This document shows positions 35,348-44,611 of a stretch of DNA of 64,000 nucleotides, in pieces (position 1 is the first letter of the stretch; each line of letters opens with the position of its first letter). This DNA comes from Daedaleopsis sinensis (Eukaryota > Basidiomycota > Agaricomycetes > Polyporales > Polyporaceae), in assembly GCA_033807695.1 (NCBI GenBank), contig CM066304.1, forward strand, positions 186,001 through 250,000, written 5' to 3'. Below the pieces are notes generated by a model. That model had not been told where the DNA came from, made no database searches, and saw only the letters and a program-made list of their open reading frames with translations. The position numbers were made by a program, and so were the translations under genes.

Positions 35348-38300
35348 TGTCTATAGATCGACGCCACGAGTTCCCGGAGGGAGTCTTCTTGCAACCCTCG
35401 CGACTCCGGATTTGGCAGCAAAATATTAATAAATCTATCACAGGCCAGCTGGATTTGATCAACAATGTCGACCCGCGCTGCTTTGATATTATTGCATTAC
35501 AGGAACCCGCTTTCGACCAGCTCCGCAACAGTCGTGGTAGTGCACGATGGGTCGCCGTATACCCTCCAAACCACCAAGACCCCAAGACTCCAGTCCCTCG
35601 CTCATTCATCCTTGTCAACAAAGCTCTGTCCTCCAACTCTTGGGAGCCACTGCCTGTTCCCTCTCCCGACATCACAGCAATTCGTATCTCCGCTGGTACA
35701 AATGTCGTCTACGTATACAACATTTACAACTCGCAACAACACGACAACACGCTGCAGATACTGGAGCACGACACGCGCACACGGCTCCGGCAGGCTCAAC
35801 ATCGTTCACGAACGTTTGTGTTGTGGCTCGGCGATTTCAACAGGCACTCCCCGATATGGGATGCCCCGCACAACCGGCATCTTTTCACGCGTCAGAACTT
35901 GGATGCTGCTGACCGCCTCCTCGGTTCCACAGCACGCCTAGACCTCGCGATGGTCCTTCCCCCCGCAATCCCTACGCTCAAGGCCCATAACACAGGGAAC
36001 GAGACTAGGCCGGACAACGTGTTCGCGTCGTTGGAGCTTGCTGACCATGTCGTCCATTGCCAGGCTTACCCCGACTTGCGCCCCGCCCGGACCGACCACT
36101 ACCCGATTCTGACAGCGGTGGACCTGGATGTCCGCATGGCTCGTGCCGAACACTTGTACAACTACGCGCGAGCGGACTGGGAGAAGATCGACTCCGCCTT
36201 CTTTCAACAACTGGGCGATCTCCCTGCCCCTTCCGCGATCGCCTCGGTCGAGGACTTTGATGCAAAGCTTGCGCAGCTGACCGACATAATTCACAGGATT
36301 GTCGAGGAGCACGTACCCAAACGTCGCCCGTCCCCTTTCCAAAGGCGCTGGTGGTCCGCAGAGCTCACTGAGCTGCGCCACGAGAAGATCAGACTGTTGC
36401 GAGTAGCCAGTTGCCACAAGGGTGACCCATCGCACCCGTCCCACGAACTAGCACGTCAAGCACGCAATGGCTACGGTGTCGCCATAGCGAAGGCGAAGAA
36501 GAAGCACTGGTGTTCGTGGCTGGAGAATGTCACGCAGAAGGACGTGTATATTGCCAACCGCTATATTGTGACCGGGGGATCTGACGCATGCGCCGCGCGC
36601 GTACCGACGCTCAGCGTTGATCGCGGTGGAGGCCTGGAGCAGGTTGCCGATAACGAACAGAAGGCTGACGCATTTTTCCGACAGTTCTTCCTACCTCCCC
36701 CGCCTCCAGAGCGCGTGCGCGTGGACCCGAACCACGAGTATCCGGAGCCGGCATATCGTTTCGAGCCCCCCACTGACTTTCAAGTTGAGCAGGTGATCGA
36801 CCGTCTACCACCGAACAAAGTGCCAGGCCCCGATGGGATCACCAATGCCGTCTACAAGTCCGCCTCCCCATACATTGTCCCGCACCTTGGGGCGCTCTTC
36901 CGCACGACGTTCTCCCTTCAGTATTACCCGGAAGCTTGGAAGACTTTCAGAACGGTGGTCATTCGTAAGCCGGGCAAGCCCGACTACTGCGTTCCCAAGG
37001 CGCACCGGCCGATCGCACTCCTCAACACGATAGGGAAGATCCTCTCAGCGTGCTTGGCAGAAGAACTCGCGTTCCGTGCAGAGCAGCTGGGTATGCTCCC
37101 GCCCTACCAATTCGGCGGGCGCGCCGGGCGTACCACGACGGACGCCCTGCATCTTTTGGTCGACCACGTCAAGTCAGCGTGGCGTCGCGGTAACGTAGTC
37201 TCTTACATCTTCCTTGACATTAAATCGGCATTCCCCAGCGTTGTTCCAGAAGTGCTGGTGCACGACATGCGGTCCAGAGGTGTCCCTAGGGAGATCACCG
37301 ACTGGATCACACGCCGCCTTGACGGCCGCAAGACGACGCTGTGCTTCGACGACTATGTCTCGCCACCGCACACAGTTCGTCGCGGTCTCGATCAGGGGGA
37401 CTCGCTCTCCGTCCTGTGCCATCATTTCTACAACGCCTCAATGTGCGGGCTTGCTCAGGGCGGGCGACACAGTTCAGAACGTAGCTCCGGGTTCGTCGAC
37501 GACACAGGTCTCGGAGCAGAGGCGTCCACCTTTGAAGGCTGCGACGAGATCCTCAACGACATGATGACCCGCCCAGCTGGGGCCCAGGAATGGGCTGACA
37601 CGCACTTCGTTGAATTTGAGCTAACGAAAACTGCTTACACAGGCTTCTCGAGGCGGCGAGAGCAAGATCCGTCGCGTCCAGGTCATACTCGCCCGGCCAC
37701 TCGCCCGGTAGCGAAGATCGCGGGCCAGCGCATCGCTCCATCCAAGTCGCACAAGTACATTGGGGTTTTCCTCGACCAGGAACTGCGATTTCACGAACAT
37801 GCACAGTACGCCTTCGGAAAAGGCTCCTACTGGGCCAGTCAGTTCCGCCGTCTCGCACGACCGTCCTCCGGCATGCCAGCTCGCTATGCTCGTCAACTGT
37901 ACCTGTCGGTGGCAGTACCCCGCATGCTCTACGCCGTCGATGTATGGGGCGCACCGTCGCTGACCTCGAACAAGGACAAGTCGGCCCTGACATGGCGCCA
38001 CTCTGGGTTGATCAAGAAGCTGTCGCGCATCCAGCGCCAAGCCACGATCCAAGCTCTCGGAGCCATGTTTTCCACCGCAACTGATGTTTTGGACGTGCAT
38101 GCTGATCTCCTTCCTCTCCCACTTCTAGTCGAGAAAATCTGCGCGCGGTCAGCGGTGCGACTGGCGACTCTCCCCAAGACTCACCCACTACACCGGGCTG
38201 TTCACAAATCTGCTAAGCGGCTCATTAAACGCCATTGCACTCCCCTTCATAACCTGATGCATGGATTCCATATTGACCCGTCGTCTACAGAGACCGTCCT

Positions 38301-39339
38301 GCCTGTGCGGAGAAGCCCCCGCCTGCCACCACCATTCAAGGTGGTGATCTCTGAGGACCCCGAACGAGCCATGCAGGACGAGGACCGCGACACGGCCCCT
38401 CTCAAGTTGTTTAGCGACGGGTCGGTGCTGGAGGGGGGCGTAGGAGGGGCGGCAGTCGTCGTCCAGGATGACAGGGTCACGAGGCAGTCGCTGCGCGTGA
38501 ACCTTGGGTCAGAGGAGCGGTACACCATTTTCGACGCGGAGAACGTCGGCTTGGCTCTTGCCATGGAACTGGCGCGTCGGCAGCGCCGCCTCACTCGCCT
38601 CACTATCTACTCGGACAGTCAGGCAGTACTCAAGGCCTTGCAAACAGGGTGTGCACGCCCAGGTCACCACCTCACCGACCTCGTCCTTCGCCAATTCGAG
38701 CGCCTCCTGAAACGTCATCCCCGCGCCTCCGTCACCTTGCGTTGGATCCCGAGTCATGCCGGTGTCCCAGGAAACGAGGCGGTGGACGAGCAGGCGAAGA
38801 AGGCGGCCAAGGGCGACGCCAGCCCACCCGGGGAGGTGAAGATACGAGAGTTGGCTAAGACCATCCCATCAAGTGCGTCCGCCATGAAGCAGACCATCGA
38901 GAAGGCTATCAAGAGCACGGCTAAGGAGCTGTGGAGGAAATCTCCTCGTCACAAGCACATGTCGCGCGTCGACAAGTCGCTCCCTTCACGGAACTACCTT
39001 AAGCTCATCGCCGGCATGTCTAGGCCGGCGGTTAGCCTGCTTACTCAACTGCGCACCGGTCATGCCCCCCTCCAACTTCACCTCTATCGGCTCGGGAAGG
39101 TCGTCGCGCCCACATGCCCAGCTTGTCACGGAGGCCGCGAGTCAGTCGCACACTACCTGCTTGAGTGTAGGGCACATCGATCGGCGCGTGGTGCTGTCAG
39201 CCGCGCCTTCCATGGGTCAACCCCAGTCATATCAGCACTACTCTCGACGAGAGACAAGCTCTCCGCGCTCCTGCGGTATGTCAGCGCAAGCGGTCGCTTC
39301 GAGCACCTGCGACTCAACAAGGACGATGAAGATGGATAG
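35347..39339 (+). CDS. LINE-1 ORF2: endonuclease-reverse transcriptase-RNase H
   Basis: 1330 residues. An N-terminal APE-type endonuclease (about 15-250) shows IWQQNINKS, IIALQEPAF, WLGDFNRHSPIWD and RTDHYPIL. The reverse transcriptase (about 470-780) shows VPGPDGITNAVYKSA, AHRPIALLNTIGKIL, YIFLDIKSAFPSV and FVDDTG as the catalytic box, with FVDD in place of the usual YADD. RNase H (about 1015-1150) shows LKLFSDGSVLEGG, DAENVGLALAMEL, LTIYSDSQAVLKAL and GNEAVDEQAKKA, so the D-E-D-D acids are present. A closing zinc finger reads CPACHGGRESVAHYLLEC. It performs target-primed reverse transcription of the element. No stop or frameshift, so it is likely functional. Translation probably begins by termination-reinitiation at the TAATG overlap. 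Confidence 0.92.
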   Translation: MSIDRRHEFPEGVFLQPSRLRIWQQNINKSITGQLDLINNVDPRCFDIIALQEPAFDQLRNSRGSARWVAVYPPNHQDPKTPVPRSFILVNKALSSNSWEPLPVPSPDITAIRISAGTNVVYVYNIYNSQQHDNTLQILEHDTRTRLRQAQHRSRTFVLWLGDFNRHSPIWDAPHNRHLFTRQNLDAADRLLGSTARLDLAMVLPPAIPTLKAHNTGNETRPDNVFASLELADHVVHCQAYPDLRPARTDHYPILTAVDLDVRMARAEHLYNYARADWEKIDSAFFQQLGDLPAPSAIASVEDFDAKLAQLTDIIHRIVEEHVPKRRPSPFQRRWWSAELTELRHEKIRLLRVASCHKGDPSHPSHELARQARNGYGVAIAKAKKKHWCSWLENVTQKDVYIANRYIVTGGSDACAARVPTLSVDRGGGLEQVADNEQKADAFFRQFFLPPPPPERVRVDPNHEYPEPAYRFEPPTDFQVEQVIDRLPPNKVPGPDGITNAVYKSASPYIVPHLGALFRTTFSLQYYPEAWKTFRTVVIRKPGKPDYCVPKAHRPIALLNTIGKILSACLAEELAFRAEQLGMLPPYQFGGRAGRTTTDALHLLVDHVKSAWRRGNVVSYIFLDIKSAFPSVVPEVLVHDMRSRGVPREITDWITRRLDGRKTTLCFDDYVSPPHTVRRGLDQGDSLSVLCHHFYNASMCGLAQGGRHSSERSSGFVDDTGLGAEASTFEGCDEILNDMMTRPAGAQEWADTHFVEFELTKTAYTGFSRRREQDPSRPGHTRPATRPVAKIAGQRIAPSKSHKYIGVFLDQELRFHEHAQYAFGKGSYWASQFRRLARPSSGMPARYARQLYLSVAVPRMLYAVDVWGAPSLTSNKDKSALTWRHSGLIKKLSRIQRQATIQALGAMFSTATDVLDVHADLLPLPLLVEKICARSAVRLATLPKTHPLHRAVHKSAKRLIKRHCTPLHNLMHGFHIDPSSTETVLPVRRSPRLPPPFKVVISEDPERAMQDEDRDTAPLKLFSDGSVLEGGVGGAAVVVQDDRVTRQSLRVNLGSEERYTIFDAENVGLALAMELARRQRRLTRLTIYSDSQAVLKALQTGCARPGHHLTDLVLRQFERLLKRHPRASVTLRWIPSHAGVPGNEAVDEQAKKAAKGDASPPGEVKIRELAKTIPSSASAMKQTIEKAIKSTAKELWRKSPRHKHMSRVDKSLPSRNYLKLIAGMSRPAVSLLTQLRTGHAPLQLHLYRLGKVVAPTCPACHGGRESVAHYLLECRAHRSARGAVSRAFHGSTPVISALLSTRDKLSALLRYVSASGRFEHLRLNKDDEDG

Positions 39340-39868
39340 GTCCCTCGGTTTCGGAAGGTGAGGCGCCGCCTGCGGCGGCGTCCTCGCCACGGTCTCTCTA
39401 CCATACGCCCCCCCACGGTCTCTCTACTTTCCACCTGCCGCTACCATACATACTTCCACAATTACCTCTTACCACTCTCGTCGCACACGCTCTCAGATAC
39501 GCCCTTTCTCCCTCTTCACATCTCCTTCTCCCCATAGATTACGTCGTCTCGGTGTCTCATTTTAATTCTCTGCTACGCTACACCCCCCCGTTACTATACA
39601 TCCCCTTCTCACTTCATCCTCACCGCCTGATACGCTAGCACCCCCCCTGCCTTCACCGGCGATCCTCTACTACTTCAGCACCACCCAGAGTCGGCCAGTA
39701 TCACCGCCGAGCCCTGAACCGCACGTAACCCTCGCTCGCGTACTACTTCGGTAATTGTTACAATGACTGGCACTTACGATAGATTTCTCCTCGCCTGCTG
39801 TATCCCCCGCACATACTATCTGACATAGAGCTACGCTCTGCAGCGGATATAAAACTGGATTCCAAAAA

Positions 39869-39879
39869 AAGAGAGCACT
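39869..39879. repeat. 11-bp target-site duplication of LINE-1, right copy
   Basis: Second copy of AAGAGAGCACT, directly after the short A run that ends LINE-1. The KDZ frame continues from it. Confidence 0.85.
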
Positions 39880-41559
39880 TCAGAGACCCGGTCCGAATTT
39901 ACCATTTGGTAGCCTGGCGACACTGTGCCCCGCATGCCCACATCCCGGCAAAAACATGCGTCTGGGGTGGGAGAAACGAGCACCAGAGTATAGGCAAGTG
40001 TTTTGGAAACTATCGGAGCCTAGGTCACGACTGCTGATTGTTGTTGCGCAGATACCTCGACGCTCTCTTCTACGCCATTGATGGCAACTTCCGTGCCAGT
40101 CAGCGTCATAAAGCCCGGGACCAAAACGACACTCCTTTGTACGGCTCCGCTGCGTACTTTGTGGATCAACAAGACTTCCGATACTATCTGGAGAACATCG
40201 GCGAGACCGAGAAAGAGGTGCAAAGCACTTCCACACTGCACTGGCGCATCATGGGACCCAGATGCTGACTGAGTCGCAACAGGAATCGTCTTGCAACAAG
40301 TTCGGTGCATTTCTGGGCACATACTCTGGAAACCTCACAGGTGTAATCGCACTTGCCTGCCGTCACGAAATCATCATACCGAATTCCGTGGTTGACATGC
40401 TGCGAAATGAGAAGTGAGTTCATCTCTCAAGTATACGCATATGACGCTCATTACCGCACGTCACAGGCCCAGTTTCACTGACTTCGCGGTATTGTCTGGT
40501 TTGCAGCGATTTGTCGCGCTGCTACTCATTAAGCAATCCTACGATGTCGGGTGTCAGTATCTGATTCGTTTCCTCATCAGAATGTCCAAGATAGCGGCTA
40601 TGGTACCCAAGCTGAGATCCATTCAGACGGCGTCCCTCCCCAAAATTCAAGGTTCAGTAGGGACGTTCCATGTGAAGATGCACAAGCTAAGCTGTCAGAC
40701 AAAGCAGAACCCGGAGTTCCTGCCGGGATGGGGGAAGACGTTCGGAGAGCAGCTCGAGCACACCTGGTCGACGGCTAATCACGACACGCCTATGACGCGT
40801 GAGATGACTTCGGGACACCGTCAAGATCGCATGAACAATGGCTACTCTGACATGAACATTCGACAAGTTCACGCCATGCGTGAGTTGTTCCAGCTGATTC
40901 TCATGACATATCCTACGAGTTGCACTGATGCCACGAGCAGCGCGCACACTGCATCGCAAACACAAGGAAGCCAACAAACAATATCGAAGGACACGACGAT
41001 TTTTGGACGAACTTGAAGGGAACACCAATGCCGAAGACCTAGCTCAATGGGAAACAGAAGAAGAGCTATGGCTAAGCAAGGTCGTAGACATTCACAAGCA
41101 CAAAGAGTTGAACGACCCTTTTGTCCCTGACGTGGACGAGAGTAAGTGCTATGATGAATTTCATACCGTTTAGCACAATTGAACTTTGGACCCCTGACCA
41201 GCCGTGTCTCACGAGGCCACTATTGCCAAAATGACCGCGGAACGGCAGCACACTGGGGACTCGTTGGGAATGCAGATGGTGTCAGCAATCGAAGGGATGA
41301 TTGGTGTCGAAGAAGACAAGTAAGTCTAGTCCGCGCACCCACACGCTCTTGCAGCTACATGTTAACCACTCTCAGAGGTGCTCTGCTCAACGACCTGCTA
41401 AGTTTTGACTGAGGCAAGAATCGCCAAAGGCAGACTATGAAATCACGTGTGGAGGAATTCCTTATCAAAGCGGAGTTGTGCTGCGAAACGTTGATGAGCC
41501 TCAGGACCAGCTAGGCCCCGGAAACACCACGCAGCCCATCACTATTCGTGCCCGTCAGT

Positions 41560-42460
41560 CAATTCACGCAGTATGAAGACGAGCGGCTTCACAAGGAAGG
41601 CGAGCGACTACCGAAGGAGCGAGTACGGAGACATGCCATTCCAAGGGTCGGAGGAGCCGATGCCGAGCTGCCGGCGGCTGACCGAGGTCGCCAGAGCTCT
41701 AGCCAGGACAGAGGAGGCGATCGATCGAGGGTCTGGTCCAGGCGACCGCCACGGAGTCCAGCAATTGGTACGAAGGTCGTCGGAAGAGGCACGGAAGACA
41801 AGGGAATAAGGGGGACGGCCTTCCGAGGCCTATGAAGACGAGCGGATGGACTTCAGACGCGATCACGTGGTGACGCGCCACAAGACTAAGCGCTCTCGTG
41901 ACCGCGGATGCAAGTCGAGCGGCGACGTGATAGGCTCGGTGCAAACACCTACCTAACCACCGGAGTGCGCCGTAGGGGTTCAGGAGAGGAGGATCGCGAC
42001 GTGAGCGTGGGAGGAGCAGGGTTTCCTATGATTGGACGATTGGTAGGATAGTTGTAGTTTATTTGGCGACGATTTGTACAGTATATAAGCCAGCGGGATT
42101 GCAGCCCAGCAAAACAGCGCAGTAGCTCCAGAGATCGAGTCCGAGTCCAAGAATCATCTAGTCGACACTCAATTGAAGACCGTTCGTCTTCAATCTCCTC
42201 TTGCAGACTAGCCTCACCTACGGAAGTTGCTTGACTTCCATCTGAAGTTGCTCAACTTCCTTGTCTATCGTCGACGAGCTACGTGAAGAAGAGCGACTAC
42301 ACCGGGAACCTGTCCTCCACCTCGCACCCTACTAGGTAGCTGATCTCGTGCTCGTTTGGGTGTGTGTTTCGCCCAGCGACCCAGAGTTACCCCATCAACG
42401 TACAACCGATACATCACGCCGCATTTTGCTGTGGCCTTCGCAGCCGTCGAACTTGAAGAT
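41560..42460. mobile_element. LTR-retrotransposon remnant inside the KDZ gene
   Basis: KDZ similarity is lost after about 41560 and returns by about 42595. Between them is a short open stretch and then a promoter-like block with TATATAAGCC at about 42083, followed by the tandem words GGAAGTTGCTTGACTTCC and GAAGTTGCTCAACTTCC. CTCGCACCCTACTAGGTAGC follows, resembling an LTR end plus tRNA-primer site of Ty3/gypsy elements. Ends and duplications could not be fixed. A partial element or solo LTR is likely. Confidence 0.4.
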
Positions 42461-43519
42461 ATGGAGGCTGTGCCCACAAGCGACAAATGTGAGCAGAGAA
42501 GTCACAACTTAGCAACGAATGGAAGGAGTAGGGCCATAGTACTTACCTCCTTTCACTAGTCGAACAGGAGCAAAACACCGCGGCTGATTCGTCTTTGGGC
42601 GAGATGTTCCCATGGCGCGATATTACAGACGACATTGCGTGTGGTTTACCACCAAGCACGACACCATCAACGCGAACATTTCGGGATCCCCTCGACGACA
42701 ATGAGCACTTTGTCAACGAGCTCATCAAACAAGTCGAAGAGGTGCGCATCCTATTGCCGTCGTCGTATCATAGCAAGATCCGGGGCCATGTGGCAATGGC
42801 CGAGAGTGTCGCCATAGAAAGGCGACTGCGAGAAGGACAGGCCAACGAAGCCCTCGATGCCTTTCGAACCATTCTCACAGCGCGAGTGAGCCTTCAGCAG
42901 TTACGTGCACAGGGACAGGGCCAGAAGCACGGCAAACACATTCGCGCGCTAGATGCACAAGAACGTACGGAGGGCCAGGAGGCGCGAGAGGAGTACAACC
43001 GATTGCGAACCTTGCTGAGAGTCCTGGGCATGGAGGAGAACGACCCCAAGTATCGGGTGTTAACCGATGACGATGCTAGCCCATTCATCCTCACCATGGA
43101 CCAGCGCAAAAGAGGGGATAGTCGTCGGACCCCAGGGTGGCTGTGGGCGAATTTCCAGTTCGTCGACAACCAACCTGATGGCGCAACCAAAGACTACATG
43201 AAACAGAGTACGTCTTTATGGCACCTTTGAGGTTTGAAGCACTCACGGTTGGTTACATGTAGAATCGCGCGCGCACTGGTTTCGATGCCGTGCCGCCAAA
43301 GCACGTTGGGAGGAAGAAGTCGTACTGAAGCATGAGGAGATGTTTCGCACGTCAGAGATGTTCAAATTGCAGCAGAAGGAGTGCATGGTCGCTGCGGAGA
43401 TGGCGGAGCAAGAGGGTCAACTAGGCGCAAGTGTGTATGCCCGCAAGTAAGCACCCACGGCGCAGCCTTCGATCACCGGCACTGATAACTAACGCAGGCA
43501 AGCGGATCGCTTCGCGCGA

Positions 43520-43954
43520 CTACTCGCCCAGGGTGAAACATTGTTCCCTCGCAAAGTGTACACCGAAGTGCGTGAATGGTTGACAATTCGGAACGCAGTG
43601 GGTTTCTGACCATGCCCAAACCACGTAGACATGTGGAATGCCGAACTCGGAGCAGGTGGGGAGCACGTCCACTTTGACTGGGGTATGAAAAGCAGGATGG
43701 CACTCAGGTAAATAACTCTGACCGTGAGCATCAGTAACCGGGAGCGCTGTTACAAGCACGCAGTCCTGGGCAGAAATCCTACAAAGACAGTGTAATTCGG
43801 ATACTTTGGTATTCGGATGCTTAGCGCACACGAAGTTGAATAGCTGGTATTGAACCGCACACGGATGAGGTGTCAAGGCATTACCCGGAGGTATGGCATG
43901 TATTACTAGTTTGGATGAGATAGAGTTGGTGTCGTGGGTCTGAGGAGATGGCAT
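43520..43954 (-). CDS. Small uncharacterised open frame near the right end of the giant element
   Basis: 144 residues with a non-random look: LPVTDAHGQSYLPECHPAFH and SEFGIPHVYVVWAW. It overlaps the last KDZ exon in antisense. No domain recognised. It could be an exon of a separate minus-strand gene or a chance frame. Confidence 0.25.
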   Translation of the reverse strand: MPSPQTHDTNSISSKLVIHAIPPGNALTPHPCAVQYQLFNFVCAKHPNTKVSELHCLCRISAQDCVLVTALPVTDAHGQSYLPECHPAFHTPVKVDVLPTCSEFGIPHVYVVWAWSETHCVPNCQPFTHFGVHFAREQCFTLGE

Positions 43955-44330
43955 GGAGTTCGCATCGAATACTCTGGAGCTGGAGTCGCAGCATCGCCAC
44001 GGGGAGATAGTATGTACTTCGCATCGAAGGGAGATGACATGTAGTTAGCGTCAGGGATAGTGTGGCGGCGGGGCCCCGGGGAGATGGTATGTAGCTGGCA
44101 TCGATGGGAGATGACATTGAGCTCCCATCGATGGGAGATGACAGTATTGAGGGTGCTGGTATCACCAACGGGAGTTGATGTCGCGATGGTAGAGGGGATG
44201 GTATGTAGCTGGAATCGATGGGACATGGCACGTAGTTCGCATGGGAGGGTGCTGGGATCTCAAATGGGAGTTCGTGTGGGGGTGATGGCATAGACTTAAC
44301 ATCGTGCGCTTGGAGTTAGTTTGGTGGCCA
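43920..44330. repeat. Degenerate short tandem repeats (GGGAGATGACAT / GATGGTATGTAGCTGG types)
   Basis: About ten irregular copies of a 25-50 bp unit around TCGATGGGAGATGACA and GGAGATGGTATGTAGCTGGC. The frame open on the minus strand reflects the repeat and has no recognised product. Confidence 0.7.
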
Positions 44331-44339
44331 TAAAATACA

Positions 44340-44600
44340 TGGTACTGTATACTTATTAGTACTACTACCGTGGGTGAGCTGAACTGCAACTAACATAATG
44401 ATAGTGTGTGCACTATACAGGGCGGGACGAGTACTTAATAGTTAGTCATTGGGCGCAGTTGGGTTGATGCGGCAGTGAGTTCGTACTGACACGATCCCTT
44501 ACTACACTGCGATCATCACCAGGGACTGGGGGATGCGGTGAGTTCGTACTCGCGGCATGTGTTAGAGGGTGTACTTCGTACACCCCTACTGAGAGTACTG
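44340..44600. repeat. Right terminal and subterminal region of the giant element
   Basis: Non-coding. It contains GAGTTCGTACT twice (about 44480 and 44540), the inverted form of the AGTACGAAC sites seen near the left end. A perfect 18-bp palindrome GGGTGTACTTCGTACACC lies near 44567. The end reads CCCCTACTGAGAGTACTG, immediately before the 11-bp duplication. Confidence 0.55.
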
Positions 44601-44611
44601 TGCATGTGAGG
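44601..44611. repeat. 11-bp target-site duplication of the 41-kb element, right copy
   Basis: Second copy of TGCATGTGAGG (left copy 3424-3434). It lies inside LINE-2 ORF2; in the LINE sense it encodes SSHA. Confidence 0.75.

Larger units (their letters stand above)
33352..39868 (+). mobile_element. LINE-1: full-length Tad-like non-LTR retrotransposon inserted in the KDZ gene
   Basis: About 6.5 kb, flanked by the 11-bp duplication AAGAGAGCACT and ending in a short run of seven A residues next to the right duplication. It has a 76-bp leader, ORF1 (33428-35347), ORF2 (35347-39339) and about 530 bp of 3' sequence. Both ORFs are open throughout. Full length, intact frames and perfect duplication all indicate a young insertion. 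It lies in the same orientation as the KDZ gene. Confidence 0.9.
31893..43609 (+). pseudogene. KDZ-family transposase (CxC2 cysteine cluster plus DDE domain), interrupted
   Basis: Exon 1 starts at ATG 31893 (MFTPKTPSKRHKRRKLHQDG) and exon 2 is acidic and Ser-rich. Exon 3 (about 32580-33224) carries the CxC2-like cluster: ICACCIQ, RCFDCFRQPNLCDSCILLLH, FCDCPSD and LFPGSWDTPRTAFTLHVLRQ. The gene is split by LINE-1 at 33351/39869 and resumes in frame as FGSLATLCPACPHPGKN. The catalytic acids lie in YAIDGNF, SYDVGCQY and GEQLEHTWSTANHD. The C-terminal helical part (42595-43230) includes IERRLREGQANEALDAFRTI and WFRCRAAKARWEEEVVLKH. One intron (39994-40051) uses a GC donor. In-frame stops are seen at 41410-41412 and 41512-41514, and an LTR remnant interrupts after about 41560. 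The family fits Kyakuja-Dileera-Zisupton cut-and-paste transposases. This copy can no longer make a full protein. Confidence 0.8.
3435..44600. mobile_element. Giant (41-kb) KDZ-type transposon inserted in LINE-2
   Basis: This 41,166-bp block interrupts the LINE-2 ORF2 and is bracketed by the direct repeat TGCATGTGAGG. The left end reads GACCTCAGTTAGGGAGATGC. The complement of the right end reads CAGTACTCTCAGTAGGGGTG. They share CTCAGT(T)AGGG, and both ends carry AGTACGAAC repeats further in. The only recognisable transposase inside is a KDZ-family gene (31893-43609) pointing at the right end. Cargo includes a TET/JBP-like dioxygenase, a JmjC protein, several unknown genes and captured host gene fragments. 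Without LINE-1 the element would be about 34.6 kb. The duplication and frame continuity are direct observations; that the KDZ protein moved it is inference. No Starship-type tyrosine recombinase was recognised. Confidence 0.7.

Noticed and set aside
43881..44291. 136-codon Pro/Ser/Tyr-rich minus-strand frame
   Set aside because: It translates a degenerate tandem repeat next to the element end.
3435..44600. Starship element with tyrosine-recombinase captain
   Set aside because: I looked for a DUF3435/YR-like gene near either end and saw none; a KDZ transposase and an 11-bp duplication fit a cut-and-paste transposon instead. A profile search for YR domains would settle this.
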